Source: Hetaerina americana
Taxonomy: Eukaryota > Arthropoda > Insecta > Odonata > Calopterygidae
Reading direction: 5' to 3'
Assembly: GCA_022747635.1 (NCBI GenBank)
Contig: JAKTNV010000651.1
Coordinates: 23,075-87,074, forward strand
Length of the DNA stretch: 64,000 nucleotides
Every line of letters starts with the position of its first letter. Position 1 is the stretch's first letter. Shown piece by piece: positions 1 to 10,686 of the stretch. The notes under the pieces are model-generated. The model searched no databases. It was not told the origin of the DNA and saw only the letters and a list, made by a program, of their open reading frames with translations. The translations under genes and the position numbers were made by a program.

Positions 1-3000
1 CCTTAGAAACGCCCAAAACATTGATTCCTCAAACAAGAGAATGCCGTTATACGCAATATTAATGGATACTTTTCCTCTTTGTCATAAACAAAAAAACTTT
101 AAACAAAGCATTTTTTGTTGTTTTTATCGATTTTGACAGGGCTTCATAGGTCTCTTTTGGTTTTATTGTCGACAATGAACAACAATCAAGACCAAGGATT
201 CACAAATGTTAGACTTGTTTCAATTTAGAAAGACACACTTGAAGTGAATTAGGCAGGGGTGGGGGAATTGGCACTTTTCATTGGTTAATTGAGAGTAGTA
301 AATCATTCGAAAAATGGAACGAAAGCCTTAGGAACGCCCAAAACATTGATTCCTCAAACAAGAGAATGCCGTTATACGCAATATTAATGGATACTTTTCC
401 TCTTTGTCATAAACAAAAAAACTTTAAACAAAGCATTTTTTGTTGTTTTTATCGATTTTGACAGGGCTTCATAGGTCTCTTTTGGTTTTATTGTCGACAA
501 TGAACAACAATCAAGACCAAGGATTCACATATGTTAGACTTGTTTCAATTTAGAAAGACACACTTGAAGTGAATTAGGCAGGGGTGGGGGAATTGGCACT
601 TTTCATTGGTTAATTGAGAGTAGTAAATCATTCGAAAAATGGAACGAAAGCCTTAGGAACGCCCAAAACATTGATTCCTCAAACAAGAGAATGCCGTTAT
701 ACGCAATATTAATGGATACTTTTCCTCTTTGTCATAAACAAAAAAACTTTAAACAAAGCATTTTTTGTTGTTTTTATCGATTTTGACAGGGCTTCATAGG
801 TCTCTTTTGGTTTTATTGTCGACAATGAACAACAATCAAGACCAAGGATTCACAAATGTTAGACTTGTTTCAATTTAGAAAGACACACTTGAAGTGAATT
901 AGGCAGGGGTGGGGGAATTGGCACTTTTCATTGGTTAATTGAGAGTAGTAAATCATTCGAAAAATGGAACGAAAGCCTTAGGAACGCCCAAAACATTGAT
1001 TCCTCAAACAAGAGAATGCCGTTATACGCAATATTAATGGATACTTTTCCTCTTTGTCATAAACAAAAAAACTTTAAACAAAGCATTTTTTGTTGTTTTT
1101 ATCGATTTTGACAGGGCTTCATAGGTCTCTTTTGGTTTTATTGTCGACAATGAACAACAATCAAGACCAAGGATTCACATATGTTAGACTTGTTTCAATT
1201 TAGAAAGACACACTTGAAGTGAATTAGGCAGGGGTGGGGGAATTGGCACTTTTCATTGGTTAATTGAGAGTAGTAAATCATTCGAAAAATGGAACGAAAG
1301 CCTTAGGAACGCCCAAAACATTGATTCCTCAAACAAGAGAATGCCGTTATACGCAATATTAATGGATACTTTTCCTCTTTGTCATAAACAAAAAAACTTT
1401 AAACAAAGCATTTTTTGTTGTTTTTATCGATTTTGACAGGGCTTCATAGGTCTCTTTTGGTTTTATTGTCGACAATGAACAACAATCAAGACCAAGGATT
1501 CACAAATGTTAGACTTGTTTCAATTTAGAAAGACACACTTGAAGTGAATTAGGCAGGGGTGGGGGAATTGGCACTTTTCATTGGTTAATTGAGAGTAGTA
1601 AATCATTCGAAAAATGGAACGAAAGCCTTAGGAACGCCCAAAACATTGATTCCTCAAACAAGAGAATGCCGTTATACGCAATATTAATGGATACTTTTCC
1701 TCTTTGTCATAAACAAAAAAACTTTAAACAAAGCATTTTTTGTTGTTTTTATCGATTTTGACAGGGCTTCATAGGTCTCTTTTGGTTTTATTGTCGACAA
1801 TGAACAACAATCAAGACCAAGGATTCACATATGTTAGACTTGTTTCAATTTAGAAAGACACACTTGAAGTGAATTAGGCAGGGGTGGGGGAATTGGCACT
1901 TTTCATTGGTTAATTGAGAGTAGTAAATCATTCGAAAAATGGAACGAAAGCCTTAGGAACGCCCAAAACATTGATTCCTCAAACAAGAGAATGCCGTTAT
2001 ACGCAATATTAATGGATACTTTTCCTCTTTGTCATAAACAAAAAAACTTTAAACAAAGCATTTTTTGTTGTTTTTATCGATTTTGACAGGGCTTCATAGG
2101 TCTCTTTTGGTTTTATTGTCGACAATGAACAACAATCAAGACCAAGGATTCACAAATGTTAGACTTGTTTCAATTTAGAAAGACACACTTGAAGTGAATT
2201 AGGCAGGGGTGGGGGAATTGGCACTTTTCATTGGTTAATTAAGAGTAGTAAATCATTCGAAAAATGGAACGAAAGCCTTAGGAACGCCCAAAACATTGAT
2301 TCCTCAAACAAGAGAATGCCGTTATACGCAATATTAATGGATACTTTTCCTCTTTGTCATAAACAAAAAAACTTTAAACAAAGCATTTTTTGTTGTTTTT
2401 ATCGATTTTGACAGGGCTTCATAGGTCTCTTTTGGTTTTATTGTCGACAATGAACAACAATCAAGACCAAGGATTCACAAATGTTAGACTTGTTTCAATT
2501 TAGAAAGACACACTTGAAGTGAATTAGGCAGGGGTGGGGGAATTGGCACTTTTCATTGGTTAATTGAGAGTAGTAAATCATTCGAAAAATGGAACGAAAG
2601 CCTTAGGAACGCCCAAAACATTGATTCCTCAAACAAGAGAATGCCGTTATACGCAATATTAATGGATACTTTTCCTCTTTGTCATAAACAAAAAAACTTT
2701 AAACAAAGCATTTTTTGTTGTTTTTATCGATTTTGACAGGGCTTCATAGGTCTCTTTTGGTTTTATTGTCGACAATGAACAACAATCAAGACCAAGGATT
2801 CACATATGTTAGACTTGTTTCAATTTAGAAAGACACACTTGAAGTGAATTAGGCAGGGGTGGGGGAATTGGCACTTTTCATTGGTTAATTGAGAGTAGTA
2901 AATCATTCGAAAAATGGAACGAAAGCCTTAGAAACGCCCAAAACATTGATTCCTCAAACAAGAGAATGCCGTTATACGCAATATTAATGGATACTTTTCC

Positions 3001-4012
3001 TCTTTGTCATAAACAAAAAAACTTTAAACAAAGCATTTTTTGTTGTTTTTATCGATTTTGACAGGGCTTCATAGGTCTCTTTTGGTTTTATTGTCGACAA
3101 TGAACAACAATCAAGACCAAGGATTCACATATGTTAGACTTGTTTCAATTTAGAAAGACACACTTGAAGTGAATTAGGCAGGGGGGGGGGAATTGGCACT
3201 TTTCATTGGTTAATTGAGAGTAATAAATCATTCGAAAAATGGAACGAAAGCCTTAGAAACGCCCAAAACATTGATTCCTCAAACAAGAGAATGCCGTTAT
3301 ACGCAATATTAATGGATACTTTTCCTCTTTGTCATAAACAAAAAAACTTTAAACAAAGCATTTTTTGTTGTTTTTATCGATTTTGACAGGGCTTCATAGG
3401 TCTCTTTTGGTTTTATTGTCGACAATGAACAACAATCAAGACCAAGAATTCACATATGTTAGACTTGTTTCAATTTAGAAAGACACACTTGAAGTGAATT
3501 AGGCAGGGGTGGGGGGATTGGCACTTTTCATTGGTTAATTGAGAGTAGTAAATCATTCGAAAAATGGAACGAAAGCCTTAGAAACGCCCAAAACATTGAT
3601 TCCTCAAACAAAAGAATGCCGTTATACGCAATATTAATGGATACCTTTCCTCTTTGTCATAAACAAAAAAACTTTAAACAAAGCATTTTTTGTTGTTTTT
3701 ATCGATTTTGACAGGGCTTCATAGGTCTCTTTTGGTTTTATTGCCGACAATGAACAACAATCAAGACCAAGGAATCACAAATGTTAGACTTGTTTCAAAT
3801 TAGAAAGACACACTTGATGTCAATTAGGCAGGGGTGGGGGAATTGGCACTTTTCATTGGTTAATTGAGAGTAGTAAATCATTCGAAAAATGGAACGAAAG
3901 CCTTAGAAACGCCCAAAACATTGATTCCTCAAACAAGAGAATGCCGTTATACGCAATATTAATGGATACTTTTCCTCTTTGTCATAAACAAAAAAACTTT
4001 AAACAAAGCAAT
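1..4012 (+). repeat. Satellite array, about 12.3 monomers of ~325 bp
   Basis: Head-to-tail monomers begin at 1, 326, 651, 976 and so on with a 325-326 bp period and near-identical sequence. Each carries the 12-bp perfect palindrome ATTGTCGACAAT (one monomer near 3744 has a C variant). A diagnostic site alternates CACAAATG/CACATATG in monomers 1-7, giving a ~650-bp dimer, while the inner monomers near 3000-4000 are more diverged. The array stops abruptly inside a monomer at about 4012. It is the reverse complement of the family at the right end of the window. No coding potential: stops interrupt the frame that is open in the right array. Confidence 0.97.
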
Positions 4013-4921
4013 TTTAAGTTCAAGTTCTTAAGTTAAGTTCTTAAATTGAGGGTATACAGGTCAAGAGTGAGTTGGGAACGGACGGTGCATTGAATTAACT
4101 GGATTTGACCTCGGAAATAATTTATCAATGCTTCAATATTTCTGATTGAATAAAAAAATGTCTTATTCTGACCAAATCCTAATCATATCTTATTTCCTTA
4201 TCATCCTAAAATACTCCTAAATCCTATAGACCAAGCAAGCCAGGATTGAGATTTACTAAATCTATAAAACCACATGTTTGTGCGAATCTCGGAAACCATG
4301 GCTCTATTATTTCTTTAAGTGGAAATTGAAACCTTTCTTATCCTTACCCTAATCTTGAAGGAATTCCCTAGTACAAAGTTGTTTCCCTTAAACTGATATG
4401 TTTTCATAATAATCTCTGTTGAATTTGATAGATATACTCTCCACTCTATTCCCTATTTGAGTCCAGTTCCCTATCCCATCTACAACAGCTGAAGAATCTG
4501 TCTAAACGAAATATGAATCTATCAGGCTTAATTTTTTGTGTTTCGGTGCAAAAAATGAATTAAACTAAAAGAATGGCTTCTGAATTTTTAATTTAAATTG
4601 GTTTCCTTGAGATGAACGGCGAATGGGAGAATTTTTTATACAAGAAAATACGTTTTTTTTGCATACTCTTAAAAAATTGGCCTTTCGCTGGGAAAATTTC
4701 CATTTTAAATAAAAGATATGATTTGCTTAAGTTAGTTTACCTATTGTATTGATTCCAGGTGTAGTTAGAGCCATCTCAGAGGACCACAGATACCACAAAA
4801 ACACACACGAGAAAAATAATGAAAACGTAATGAAATTGAACGCCGAACGATATCTCCAGTTGAACTACAATGCGTCGGGGAATTATGAATGAAAACAATC
4901 CACAATTAAGCGCCGTATCGC

Positions 4922-4954
<33 letters not shown>

Positions 4955-5239
4955 AACCATAAACACGGTAATCAACCCGAAGGTCGGTTTAGTAGGTGAT
5001 GGTAGAGATCACCCAGTACTAAGCCCTATACGGCGTGTGAAAATTCACACATCATTGTCATGATTTAATGACATTAGGTTTTATTGTTTTCTATACTAAA
5101 AAATCGTTCCCTTTTATTTCTGAGAATGTACTTTCTGTCAATATTTTCGCGAAATATGTCATTTTTTTAATTTTCGCAAAAATCGAAATTTACGCCTATA
5201 AAGAATTTCCCAATAGATTTGTGCTTGTTATTTCCATTT

Positions 5240-6060
5240 TCTTATAAGTGATGGGAAGTTCTGAATTTGATGGCCCATTCATGCATATTTTTGGAATAAT
5301 TAGGGAAAGTGCTTAAAATAACATTTTAGGAATTGTTTAAATTCAAATTGACATTCGTATTCCTAGTTGTGTCCACGTAGTTAATCCGGAGTCCGATAGC
5401 GCTGACTTACGGTGGTGTAATGTTTGGGTACTGATTGCTCTGCCTCTGGTGGAGTATTTGAGTACTCCGTGTTCCATCCCTTCGGGTGTTCGAGTGCCTT
5501 CTTTTCCCTTTCGCGACGATCTCTCCGCCCCTCGTGACGTCACTCGCCACTCTATTACATTCCCCTTGTCCTGAGCGTTTTTTAACACGAAATTAACTTT
5601 TCAAATCTATTTAAATGGGTTTTCTGCATTACAATATACAATTTATTTTACCTTATCATCGAGCTTTTTCCGTAATAATGGTTAATTTGCACCGTTGTAA
5701 TTACTTTTACTCATAATTTCTCGTCGTCCGACAAATGAGAATCGAAGCGCGAGCGCGTCGTCGGACAATTGCGAGTAGAGGCGCGACCTCATCGTCGGAC
5801 GAACAGAAAACCGAAACCCCGTTCACTATCAGCCCCCGCGATACACGGTCGGTTTCATTAGCATTAGCCATTATAAAAGTAATGGGCGTGATTTCGTTGT
5901 GACGCGACTGTCCATGGCAGCGAGGTAAAACCAGTGGGAAAATGTGGTGAGAGGTCGGGCCTTCCAAAGCAACCAATCGTCAGTTTGATCCGAGCGGTCT
6001 GACGGGTCTATTATAAAAGTGACCTTCGTGATTTCATTGTGACGCCATATATTTTTTAGA
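5240..6060 (+). repeat. Interspersed repeat family 'alpha', copy 1
   Basis: An AT-rich element with a conserved core around 5380-5580 that contains ACGGTGGTGTAATG, a GGAGTA...TACTCC hairpin, a GTGTTC-ATCCC block resembling a pol III B box, and TGACGTCA. The tail (5700-5990) repeats CGTCGTCGGACAA-like motifs. Related copies lie near 28150-28650 and 52440-53510 in this orientation, and near 42010-42930, 46960-47880 and 50280-50830 inverted. This copy lacks ~45 bp present in its arm partner near 47150. Whether it is a SINE, MITE or Helitron-like element is unclear. No open reading frame looks real. Confidence 0.8.
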
Positions 6061-6414
6061 TAAGTGCCTCATTTTTATCGTGAAAAACCACAATCACGGA
6101 CCATTTTTGCATTTTTTCAACATTTTCATCGTTGCTAAGGATGGCTTTTAAACAAACTATGGCTAAGATCATTGTTGAGTATCTTTTTTAAGAACTGAGA
6201 GGTTTTTATAGAATTTTATAGACAAAAAACCCGAGTTATTATCACATTTTTTTTCCGGAGTGGAAAACAATTTTTTTTAACGTGAAAAAAAGCTACAAAG
6301 AATTCCTTTAAAAAAACCCAATGGTATCATTCATCCATCAATGCGAGTCGAGGGGCGAGCGCGTCGTCGGACAAATGAGAGTGGAGGCGATAAAATAAAT
6401 GATAATAATGATAT

Positions 6415-6565
6415 TATGATTGATTGTGTTCTATATTCCTCTCGATTAATTACCTCATTACTGCAATGGCATCAAATACGTACCTCTCCCCTTCCTAAAC
6501 CCATAAACTGATCATCCCCTAATTAATCATTTGCCCTACTCTCTATCCTTTTGTTTATAATCCTG
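6415..6565 (-). pseudogene. Decayed LINE reverse transcriptase fragment (left-arm copy)
   Basis: The inverted counterpart of 46440-46610, where translation shows a short reverse transcriptase block (R-I-I-N-K-R-I-E, then D-N-Q-F and D-A-I-A-V-M-R-L-L-I-E-R-N-I-E) split by a frameshift. Here the fragment ends against a (TA)n tract. It is a relic with no coding function. Confidence 0.6.
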
Positions 6566-6586
6566 AGAACAACTTAAGCTTCGTGG

Positions 6587-6674
<88 letters not shown>
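6587..6674. repeat. (TA)n microsatellite
   Basis: About 88 bp of nearly pure TA with one ACACA interruption. It interrupts the LINE relic. The matching place in the right arm (46423-46437) holds only a short TA tract, so the tract expanded in this arm. Confidence 0.9.
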
Positions 6675-6677
<3 letters not shown>

Positions 6678-7566
6678 AACTCCCTGACAACGAACAACTA
6701 ATGTGGTAACCAGTAGTACACTATTGTGAATTGGAACCGACATTATATTTGGCTCGTTTTCTGGGGTTAAATGTGAATAAGATCCATAATAAATATATAT
6801 TCGTCTAGATAAAGAATAGATCTTCAACAGTGAGGATTTTAAGCATCACTAATAAGATAGTTTAATAGAAATCGTAGAAAGCATCGAAGTAGGGTGAATA
6901 AGAAAGGAGGGTGTTTTTACAAGATTACCAAATGAATCAAACTACAAGTTACAATTAGACATGTAGGACACCATGGTAAGGTGTGTGGCAGTAGGCGTAC
7001 AACACATTTAAACCATCGGAGTTAATATAATGTTTTTAATGAGGAAACCACAATTTTTTAAGCTTTCAAAAGAATTAAAAAAAGGTTAACTACTACTAAA
7101 ATGGCTTATAGCGGCATTTAACAGATAAAAAAGAAGACATTTAGGTTAATACAATTTTTTTAAGCCTTTTTTTTTAGGTTTTAAAAGTTATTAAAAAAAA
7201 ATATCGTATCAAAATTGTTTTCAATTATTTTCAAACGATTTTTTTGTGATTTAAAATCCTTGGTTCAGAGTTCATTACGGCTAGAATAATAATAATGGTT
7301 TAGTGTTCAATTCTGTTCAATTCTGTTGCGCCTAGATAAATAAATCACATAGTAAAAAATTAAAATTTCATGTGAAAATAATTGCGGTTAATGATGCGTT
7401 TTTGTTTCTCTGGATTGCAAAATAGGATGCAATTGTTGGAAGAGACGCAGTGCGAGTACATTGGAAGTTATAACAAATGAAAGGCGATATTCATATTGCG
7501 CAATTTATTACGAAAAGATTTTTAAAAACTATCGGGAAGTAAAAAATTTGGAAGATAATTCTATGT

Positions 7567-7896
7567 GTGGCTATGGAAACGCGGTCATTGAAGCAGGAGG
7601 ATAGACGTACTAGACTGGAGGCTATTGTAGATATAATGTGGGTGTGGAGAAGAACTGAGAAGGTGAAATGGACAAAGAAGAAAACAAATGATGAAGTACT
7701 TTGTATGGTTAAAGGCGAAGAGGGGGGTTTGTTGGGAGATATTACTAAGGAGGCAGATGAAAGATGGATAAAGGGGGTATTGACCAGTTGTAGTGAGATT
7801 TTGAAGACTTTAATTGAGGGGAGAATGTTAATGGCAAGCAAGGAAAGGGAAGGAACAGGAGATAGGGATGTCTTGGACAGGAGAGAAGGGAGGTAG
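7567..7896 (+). pseudogene. LINE C-terminal fragment (~109 codons)
   Basis: An open frame with the typical pattern downstream of a non-LTR reverse transcriptase: M-W-V-W-R-R near residue 24, then K-W-T-K-K-K-T-N-D-E-V, a W-I-K-G segment, and L-I-E-G-R-M. The family motif is known from arthropod LINEs; assignment to a particular clade is not possible here. There is no upstream reverse transcriptase in frame, so this is a relic. A near-identical copy lies inverted at 45207-45536 as part of the inverted-repeat arm. The complementary 169-codon open frame over the same bases is a shadow. Confidence 0.65.
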
Positions 7897-8290
7897 AAAG
7901 TACTCAAAGATGAAGATGGACCTGATATAGAGTAGGACGCTGGATTTTGTGTTTTGGTGGGAGTCATAAAATGTGTTATTTGGTAGCTGTGACTATTCAA
8001 AAACCTACCTTAACGGGTAGATTAGCTAATAATAAATAATATATATATATATATATACATATACATAATACAAATAGAGGAAATACCCTTTAAAAATAAG
8101 AGTTAATCAATTATATAGTACGTCTGAACTCTCGGATTCAACTCACACGTGGCGTAATTATCTCCCCACTGGAGATATTATCGCCACCTCCTTAAAGACG
8201 TTAGTTTCCCTCAGAGAACAACAAAGACTTCCTTTCTTCCTCAGAAAACGCATTACCCCGACTTAAAACAAACACATCCTGGAAGGGTTA

Positions 8291-8296
8291 CATATA
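8291..8296. repeat. Left target site duplication, CATATA
   Basis: Six bases directly before the Polinton AG terminus, identical to 25383-25388. Six-bp duplications are characteristic of Polinton integration. Confidence 0.95.
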
Positions 8297-8699
8297 AGTA
8301 GGGGGAAAATGTTTGTCCTGGCGCAGGTTTGACCTTGACATTCCAACCCGGAACTATCGGTCGCAGAGAAAAACAAATGACGTCACGTGAAAGAGGGGGG
8401 CATTTATCCTTCACAGGCAATATAATTGCATCACGTCAACCCAACCCACGCAGGAAAAATCATCCTGGCGCAAGTTTCACCTTGAAACTCAAACCCGGAT
8501 ACATCAACAACTATCGGTCGTAGAGAAAAACAAATAACGTCACGTGAAAGAGGGGGGAGGGAGCATTTTTCCTTCATATGCAATCTAGTTGTATAACGTC
8601 AACCCAACCCATGCAGGAAAAATCATGACCCAAGGCCATCGCCTCTTATATCTCCAGAACTATCAATTGTAGAGTACAACAAACGGTGCCAAGTGAAAG
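8297..8699 (+). repeat. Left terminal inverted repeat (~403 bp)
   Basis: Nearly identical to the reverse complement of 24981-25382, with weaker similarity continuing about 25 bp inward. It is built from about three diverged subrepeats of ~147-165 bp that start near 8317, 8464 and 8624. Each has a CCTGGCGCA-like block, an ACTATCGGTCG-like block, then (C)GTCACGTGAAAG. TGACGTCACGTGA at 8378-8390 joins a CRE-like palindrome to a CACGTG E-box, and a TAACGTCACGTGA variant lies at 8535-8547. A 64-codon open frame here recurs at the other end only because the TIRs are copies. Confidence 0.95.
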
Positions 8700-9060
8700 A
8701 AGAGCTAATTATACTTCAGATAGATTTTATCAAATATCTCGTTTAATAATAACGATAACAACAAATAAACAAAAATAATGGAAAGACAACGTGATTATAT
8801 GTTAAAAAGGTCCTTATAATTTTTTTGATAGCACTTTAAATAAGCCCGTAAAAATTAATTAAAGTTCTCAAGACCTAATTTTTTGAAATTCCCGCTATTT
8901 CTCTTCAATTCCGCTTTGCTATTCTCTCATTCTATACCTATTAATCAGTCTCCTTCTCCTATTCGGAAATTGACATTTAAAGCGGAGGGCATGAAGAGAG
9001 AGTAGAATTGCGTTAACCGGGAAACGCCCATCCCTCACCCCTTAGCTTTTTCCCTTTCCA
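8700..9060. other. Noncoding left-end spacer of the Polinton
   Basis: AT-rich, with many stops on both strands and no coding signal. It leads into the promoter-like segment at 9060-9215. Nothing else was recognised in it. Confidence 0.6.
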
Positions 9061-9077
9061 CCACACTTTCTACGCAG

Positions 9078-9085
9078 TATATAAA
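9078..9085 (+). promoter_or_regulatory. Candidate late promoter TATA box
   Basis: TATATAAAGGGGAC is followed by a GC-richer segment. The form resembles the adenovirus major late TATA region. Transcription would be expected to start about 25-30 bp downstream, near 9105-9115. A strong splice donor follows at 9212, which supports a promoter plus leader exon. This is inference from motifs only. Confidence 0.5.
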
Positions 9086-9109
9086 GGGGACGGATCGGCG
9101 TTAGGTCGC

Positions 9110-9211
9110 CAGCAGATCGGGAAATAGTCCCGGTCTATAGGCCCACCTAATCATCGTGTAGGGTTCCAGATGAGATCTTCCTCCGTGGGGCTAACACCAA
9201 AAGCTGTGGGG
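9110..9211 (+). other. Candidate untranslated leader exon with splice donor
   Basis: The segment between the predicted start site and G|GTAAGTATG, whose intron begins at 9212, lacks a long open frame. It could be spliced to acceptors in front of the rightward genes beyond 12 kb. The 3' boundary rests on a near-consensus donor; the 5' end is an estimate. Confidence 0.4.
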
Positions 9212-9441
9212 GTAAGTATGACCCGTTAGCCAAATTGGCTTTTCGGATTTTTTTTCATTTTTTCTATACGCTCTAGAAGCGAGCAAATGTGAAGATGGGT
9301 CACTCTCAATGCCCGCCTTCGATTCCCGGCGAGAAAACCGGAGACCCTTTCCAGGGTATCCAAGGGTTTTCAGGGTACGGGAATATCATTGTCGAAAGGA
9401 CACCCCCTATGTACCCCTTAGCGGGTTGAGCACCGTGGGGG

Positions 9442-9465
9442 TACTCAGTACTATCGTACTGAGTA
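9442..9465. other. Perfect hairpin: 10-bp stem, 4-nt loop
   Basis: TACTCAGTAC, then TATC, then GTACTGAGTA. It lies in a GC-richer 240-bp patch (about 9300-9545) between the leader exon and the 274-bp duplication. It is not followed by a T-run and is not near a gene end. Function unknown. Confidence 0.7.
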
Positions 9466-9567
9466 TTTTCCAGAACTTTCAGACCGATCGGACCAGTGGT
9501 TTTGGCCCTATGGCCAAAAAAGCCGAAATTTTCGGGAATTATGCTCAATAACTCCGTTGTTTGAAGA

Positions 9568-10056
9568 GATAAAAATATGATTTAAATTTGAATGTTTATC
9601 AGAAAACAGCTGGCTACCGATTCCGCGTGGAATTAATCGTAAAAATATTAGGGTTCACCCTAGGGTAATAAGGGTATAGTAAAATCTCCGACTGAAGTAC
9701 CCTTTTCAAAATGCTATATGATACGGAGCATAAGTGTTTACTATTCCCAATTTCTAAAAGTTTGATATACCAAATAGGTAGGTCACTATTCCTAAAAGAA
9801 AGGATAAGAATTAGGCGGTGGCGTTTACAAAAAACCCTCTAGATAAAAATATGGTTTAAATTTGAAAGTTTATCAGGGAAAATTTAGTTATCTATTCCGC
9901 ATTGAATTACCCGTAAAATTATAAGTGTTTACCCTTGGAAAACTAAGGGTATGGAAAAATCCCTAATTGAGGTACCATTTTTAAAATTCTGTACGATACC
10001 AGACATAAGGGTATAACATTCCCAATTTCTAAAACTTTGATATACCAAATAGGTGG
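9568..10056. repeat. Imperfect 274-bp tandem duplication
   Basis: 9568-9775 is repeated at 9842-10056. Shared blocks include GATAAAAATATG, GTTTATCAG, a CTATTCCGC-like block and TTGATATACCAAATAGGT. It is noncoding and AT-rich. Confidence 0.8.
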
Positions 10057-10136
10057 ACCAAATATATAATGTTTTCTCTAAGGAATAGGGATACAAAATT
10101 GTGGAAATTCATATATATTAAAACGAACATTTTGTT

Positions 10137-10611
10137 TCAAATAATTTTTATTTGATTATTTTTTTTACATATAAAAAACTTTTCTTGGCTATAATTATAA
10201 ATCATAACCTCCCCCACCGTCATTGTAAACATTCGGGGGAGAAAAAGTTTCTTCTCCCTCCCCCGAAAAAAGATTGTCGCCACCACCCCCTCCCCGAATC
10301 GGGTGGTCATCATCTCCACCTTCTCCACCCGGTAGCGGGTTTCCTCCTCCAAATCCTCCTTCTTCAGAAATGACCCCTCCTCCTGCAACCGAAAGAATCT
10401 TTCCCGGATGCTAGCCTGCCAGAATAAAAATAGGTACCGTCAGTAGATATTAATTACACTTCGAGCATTATTAAAATTTGATATAACCAGTTAAAAAAGC
10501 TACCACAGAAGTTGATGAAGAGGTCAACGCTTCGGGTGACGTTGAGGTGGAGGTGGTGACGCTGACAGTGGGGGTGCTGTTAAGCGTCGTGGTTGAGGGG
10601 GTGGACTCCAT
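10137..10611 (-). CDS. Small spliced Polinton protein of unknown function (~128 aa)
   Basis: A two-exon model on the minus strand. Exon 1 starts at ATG 10611-10609 and ends at 10504 (36 codons, Ser/Thr/Pro-rich). The donor is GTAGCT at 10503. The 88-bp intron ends in TTCTGGCAG. Exon 2 runs from 10415 to the stop at 10137-10139 (92 codons), and both sides join in phase 0. Exon 2 has a charged helix-like start (RERFFRLQEE), then a compact segment with Y-R-V near residue 61, T-T-R-F-G-E-G-V-V-A-T and a F-L-P-R-M-F block. That segment resembles small proteins common in arthropod Polinton-like elements; an OB-fold or nucleic-acid-binding role is a guess. Another acceptor-like TTTGTAG|G lies just before the ATG, so it may be spliced downstream of the dUTPase transcript. 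The donor is weak, so confidence is moderate. Confidence 0.55.
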
Positions 10612-10686
10612 CCTACAAAGGTAAAAACGAAAACTTTGTATACAATAAATCATATGTTTATATATATATATTAATCGTTACTCACA

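Larger units (their letters stand above)
4049..8296. repeat. Outer part of the left arm of a ~5.1-kb inverted repeat
   Basis: This stretch matches, in inverse orientation, about 44758-49029, with roughly 90 percent or better identity by eye and some indels. The right arm lacks about 4740-5140 and has ~370 extra bases near 48500-48890. The arm continues beyond the Polinton at 25383-26298, so the element was inserted inside it. It contains an interspersed repeat (5240-6060), decayed LINE pieces and (TA)n tracts. No host gene was recognised. Confidence 0.88.

Noticed and set aside
1..4012. CENP-B box in the satellite monomer
   Set aside because: No sequence matching the TTCG....A..CGGG pattern was seen by eye in the monomer.
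7491..8000. 169-codon minus-strand frame, also at 45103-45612
   Set aside because: The opposite strand carries the LINE C-terminal pattern. The Ser/Leu-rich minus frame is its shadow.
8329..8523. 64-codon open frame, identical at 25156-25350 on the other strand
   Set aside because: It lies wholly inside the terminal inverted repeats, so it is a copy of noncoding end sequence.
9306..9551. Overlapping 80-codon frames on both strands
   Set aside because: Mirror open frames in a GC-richer noncoding patch within the putative leader intron, with no protein signal.
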